Source: Alphaproteobacteria bacterium (GTDB lineage Bacteria > Pseudomonadota > Alphaproteobacteria > Rickettsiales > Rickettsiaceae). From it: a DNA stretch of 8,232 nucleotides. Positions 6,563 through 8,232 of the stretch are shown here, piece after piece; positions within the stretch are counted from its first letter, which is position 1, and the number at the start of each line of letters is the position of its first letter. The position numbers and the translations under genes are program-made. Under the pieces are notes generated by a model. It saw nothing but the letters and a program-made list of their open reading frames with translations. It searched no databases and was not told the DNA's origin. The stretch lies in contig JAHDBQ010000028.1 in NCBI GenBank assembly GCA_020630305.1, positions 1-8,232 on the forward strand, read 5' to 3'.

Positions 6563-8232
6563 AATTGGAACGAGGAAAGTCCAGAATCTTTAGATAGCAT
6601 CAATAGCCAATGTTTAGTTCCTCCTAATTTATTAGGCTATGATGCTGATCAGATAGTTGTTGATTTAAAAAATGCAGAAAAGTGGCAAAGCACAGGAATT
6701 ACCGCAACTGATGGGCAAGTTATTGGCATTCAGTGGGGGACAGCTAATAAAGCACCAAATACGCGCAAATATAAAATTTTATATAAATTTAGCCCTCATT
6801 ATCGTGCTGGCACCGGAGCTTTTGATTATTCAGATGCAGATGTTTATGTTCAAAGATACAACGAAGCCACAAATAAATATGAAAAAATACCAAAGACAGA
6901 CAATATAGAAGTAAGATCTGGCGAAGTTGTTAACATTCATTTAATTAGTGCCAGTGAATTTTTCTCTCCAGATTCTGAAATAAGCGCAGAACTTACAAAG
7001 GATGAGAATTTATGCGGAGAAAGTACAAAAAGCCCTATCGATAATAAAATGATCTTAACTGATAATGTTACAAAATTTTGTCAAGATAACGAATTAGGGT
7101 TCAATTGCGACGATGTGTTAATAGGTTACAGCGCAAGTAGTGAAATGAATTTTAATTTAAAGGATTCTATTCCTTCTTGCCCAGATGGAGCCTTAAATCG
7201 TAATGCTGTTTGTTATTTGGATGAAGGAAGAGGAGTGAGTTTTCAAATTAACGGCATGCAAAAAAATATTCTAAGCAAAATGCCTAAAAATGATGGTAAG
7301 AATTTTTTCCATTATCAAGCTACAAGCGATGGTAGATTATATATTGGTCAATATGCTGAAGATACATTAGATAATTTAACTCCTAGTCAAGCAGGAGAGC
7401 TGTATTGTACATTTAATACTACAGCAAATCCATCTGGGTATTGGACTAGCATAACAGGTGGACTTGACCAGTGGCAATTATTTATGCCTAGGACAGTTTA
7501 TGTAGGGCGCTATTTAATGTATGTAGAAATTGGAACAGGGTATACTAGCGCAGCCTCTAACACAGATGATTTTGAAATAGAATATGCTATCACAAATGAT
7601 GGTAATGAACCAACGGGGCCAGGTAATTCTGTTGCTAGTGGTTTTAAAGATAATGCAACTCAGAGTGGCTATATATGGATAAGAGCAGTGCCAAAAACTG
7701 CAGGCCAGTTGCTTACTGGTGACGCGGTGGTTACTGTTTCGGCGTTTAATGGCTCCACATTTTTTTCAACTATTTTATATGATAAATTAGTTGATCCTTT
7801 ACGATTAAAGTTCAACGAATTATCGGAAAGCTTATATCGCGGGCTAGTTGGCGATGCTAGCTTAGCTAATATAGCGATGACTCTGCTTACGCTCTATGTA
7901 ATAATTTATGGCTTATTATTTTTGATGGGCGCAATGCCAATTAAAATCACTGACCTTACTGTTAGAATCATAAAAATTATCATTATTGTTATTTTATTCA
8001 GTGAGCAAAGCTGGGAGTTCTTTAATACTTATGTATTTGAAGTATTTACTAATGGCACGAATGAATTAATGAATAAAATTAGCGGTACAGTAGCAGTTGA
8101 AGATAATCCGTTTGGGTTCATTGATGTAATACTAAATAAATATACTAACCCTAGAATTTGGGCGCTGCTTGGTATTCAGCTTCTTCAGGTTACTAACGGC
8201 ATGGCTTTTCCTGCATTGCTAGCAATAATTGG
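6440..8232 (+). CDS. virB6: VirB6/TrbL family T4SS channel protein, N-terminal part (3' end outside window)
   Basis: From ATG 6440 the frame stays open to the window end (597 codons plus 2 nt). Residues 1-41 look like a long signal peptide: basic MTKIKK, hydrophobic LINSLLLILLVATT (22-35), then PISA-QA-NW with likely cleavage after 39 or 41. Residues 42-470 form a periplasmic head with KWQSTGI (81-87), P-S-G-Y-W-T-S-I-T-G-G (331-341) and GYIWIRAVP (410-418) followed by VVTVSAF. These match, in the same order, motifs in the third gene's head. Spans begin at about 475-497 and 506-521, with the block EFFNTYVFEVF (526-536) paralleling EFFNFYIFNSI of the third gene; another starts near 578. The conserved PIF/W core motif lies beyond the window. 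The close parallel with the third gene shows the two are paralogues from duplication. Confidence 0.85.
   Translation, partial: MTKIKKLLDSSIQTNYVLCRMLINSLLLILLVATTPISAQANWNEESPESLDSINSQCLVPPNLLGYDADQIVVDLKNAEKWQSTGITATDGQVIGIQWGTANKAPNTRKYKILYKFSPHYRAGTGAFDYSDADVYVQRYNEATNKYEKIPKTDNIEVRSGEVVNIHLISASEFFSPDSEISAELTKDENLCGESTKSPIDNKMILTDNVTKFCQDNELGFNCDDVLIGYSASSEMNFNLKDSIPSCPDGALNRNAVCYLDEGRGVSFQINGMQKNILSKMPKNDGKNFFHYQATSDGRLYIGQYAEDTLDNLTPSQAGELYCTFNTTANPSGYWTSITGGLDQWQLFMPRTVYVGRYLMYVEIGTGYTSAASNTDDFEIEYAITNDGNEPTGPGNSVASGFKDNATQSGYIWIRAVPKTAGQLLTGDAVVTVSAFNGSTFFSTILYDKLVDPLRLKFNELSESLYRGLVGDASLANIAMTLLTLYVIIYGLLFLMGAMPIKITDLTVRIIKIIIIVILFSEQSWEFFNTYVFEVFTNGTNELMNKISGTVAVEDNPFGFIDVILNKYTNPRIWALLGIQLLQVTNGMAFPALLAII

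Noticed and set aside
6672..6908. Forward 78-codon open frame inside the fourth gene
   Set aside because: Overlaps a well-supported reading frame with signal peptide and paralogue matches; no features of its own.
1..8232. CRISPR arrays, tRNA/rRNA genes, insertion sequences
   Set aside because: No regularly spaced repeats, cloverleaf-like or rRNA-like stretches, or transposase frames were seen; almost the entire window is coding.

Overview
The window is an A+T-rich stretch of bacterial chromosome read entirely on the + strand. It holds a tandem array of at least four VirB6/TrbL-type type IV secretion system (T4SS) inner-membrane channel proteins. Multiple, enlarged virB6 copies in a row are the signature of the rvh/vir T4SS of Rickettsiales (Rickettsia, Anaplasma, Wolbachia, Midichloria and relatives). 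I infer an obligate intracellular or symbiotic alphaproteobacterium of that order. The family cannot be fixed by eye, and no other taxonomic marker is present.

Layout. (1) 1-1107 is the 3' end of a first virB6-like gene, cut by the window start: one visible membrane segment, then a long Gly/Ser/Asn/Asp-rich tail. (2) 1131-3326 is a complete 731-residue VirB6 with a signal peptide, a Cys-rich periplasmic domain, a multi-span membrane core and a Lys/Ala-rich tail. (3) 3326-6447 is a third virB6 locus of about 1040 codons, divided into three overlapping open frames (3326-3487, 3474-3815, 3784-6447). It reads as one gene carrying two +1-type frame breaks. (4) 6440-8232 is the 5' part of a fourth virB6, which runs off the window end inside its membrane core.

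The genes are packed as one operon, with a 23-nt gap, a 1-nt overlap (TAATG) and an 8-nt overlap. Strong Shine-Dalgarno sequences for genes 3 and 4 lie inside the Gly-rich 3' codons of the preceding gene. There is no internal promoter, terminator, RNA gene or mobile element that I can support.

Function. VirB6 forms part of the inner-membrane translocation channel of the T4SS. Having several divergent copies with big periplasmic heads and variable charged tails suggests a mixed or specialised channel. Genes 3 and 4 share a long periplasmic head that looks like repeated beta-sandwich (galactose-binding-like) modules; gene 2 has a different, disulfide-type head. The most notable points are the frame-broken third copy, the putative lectin-like heads and the tails that double as ribosome-binding sites.
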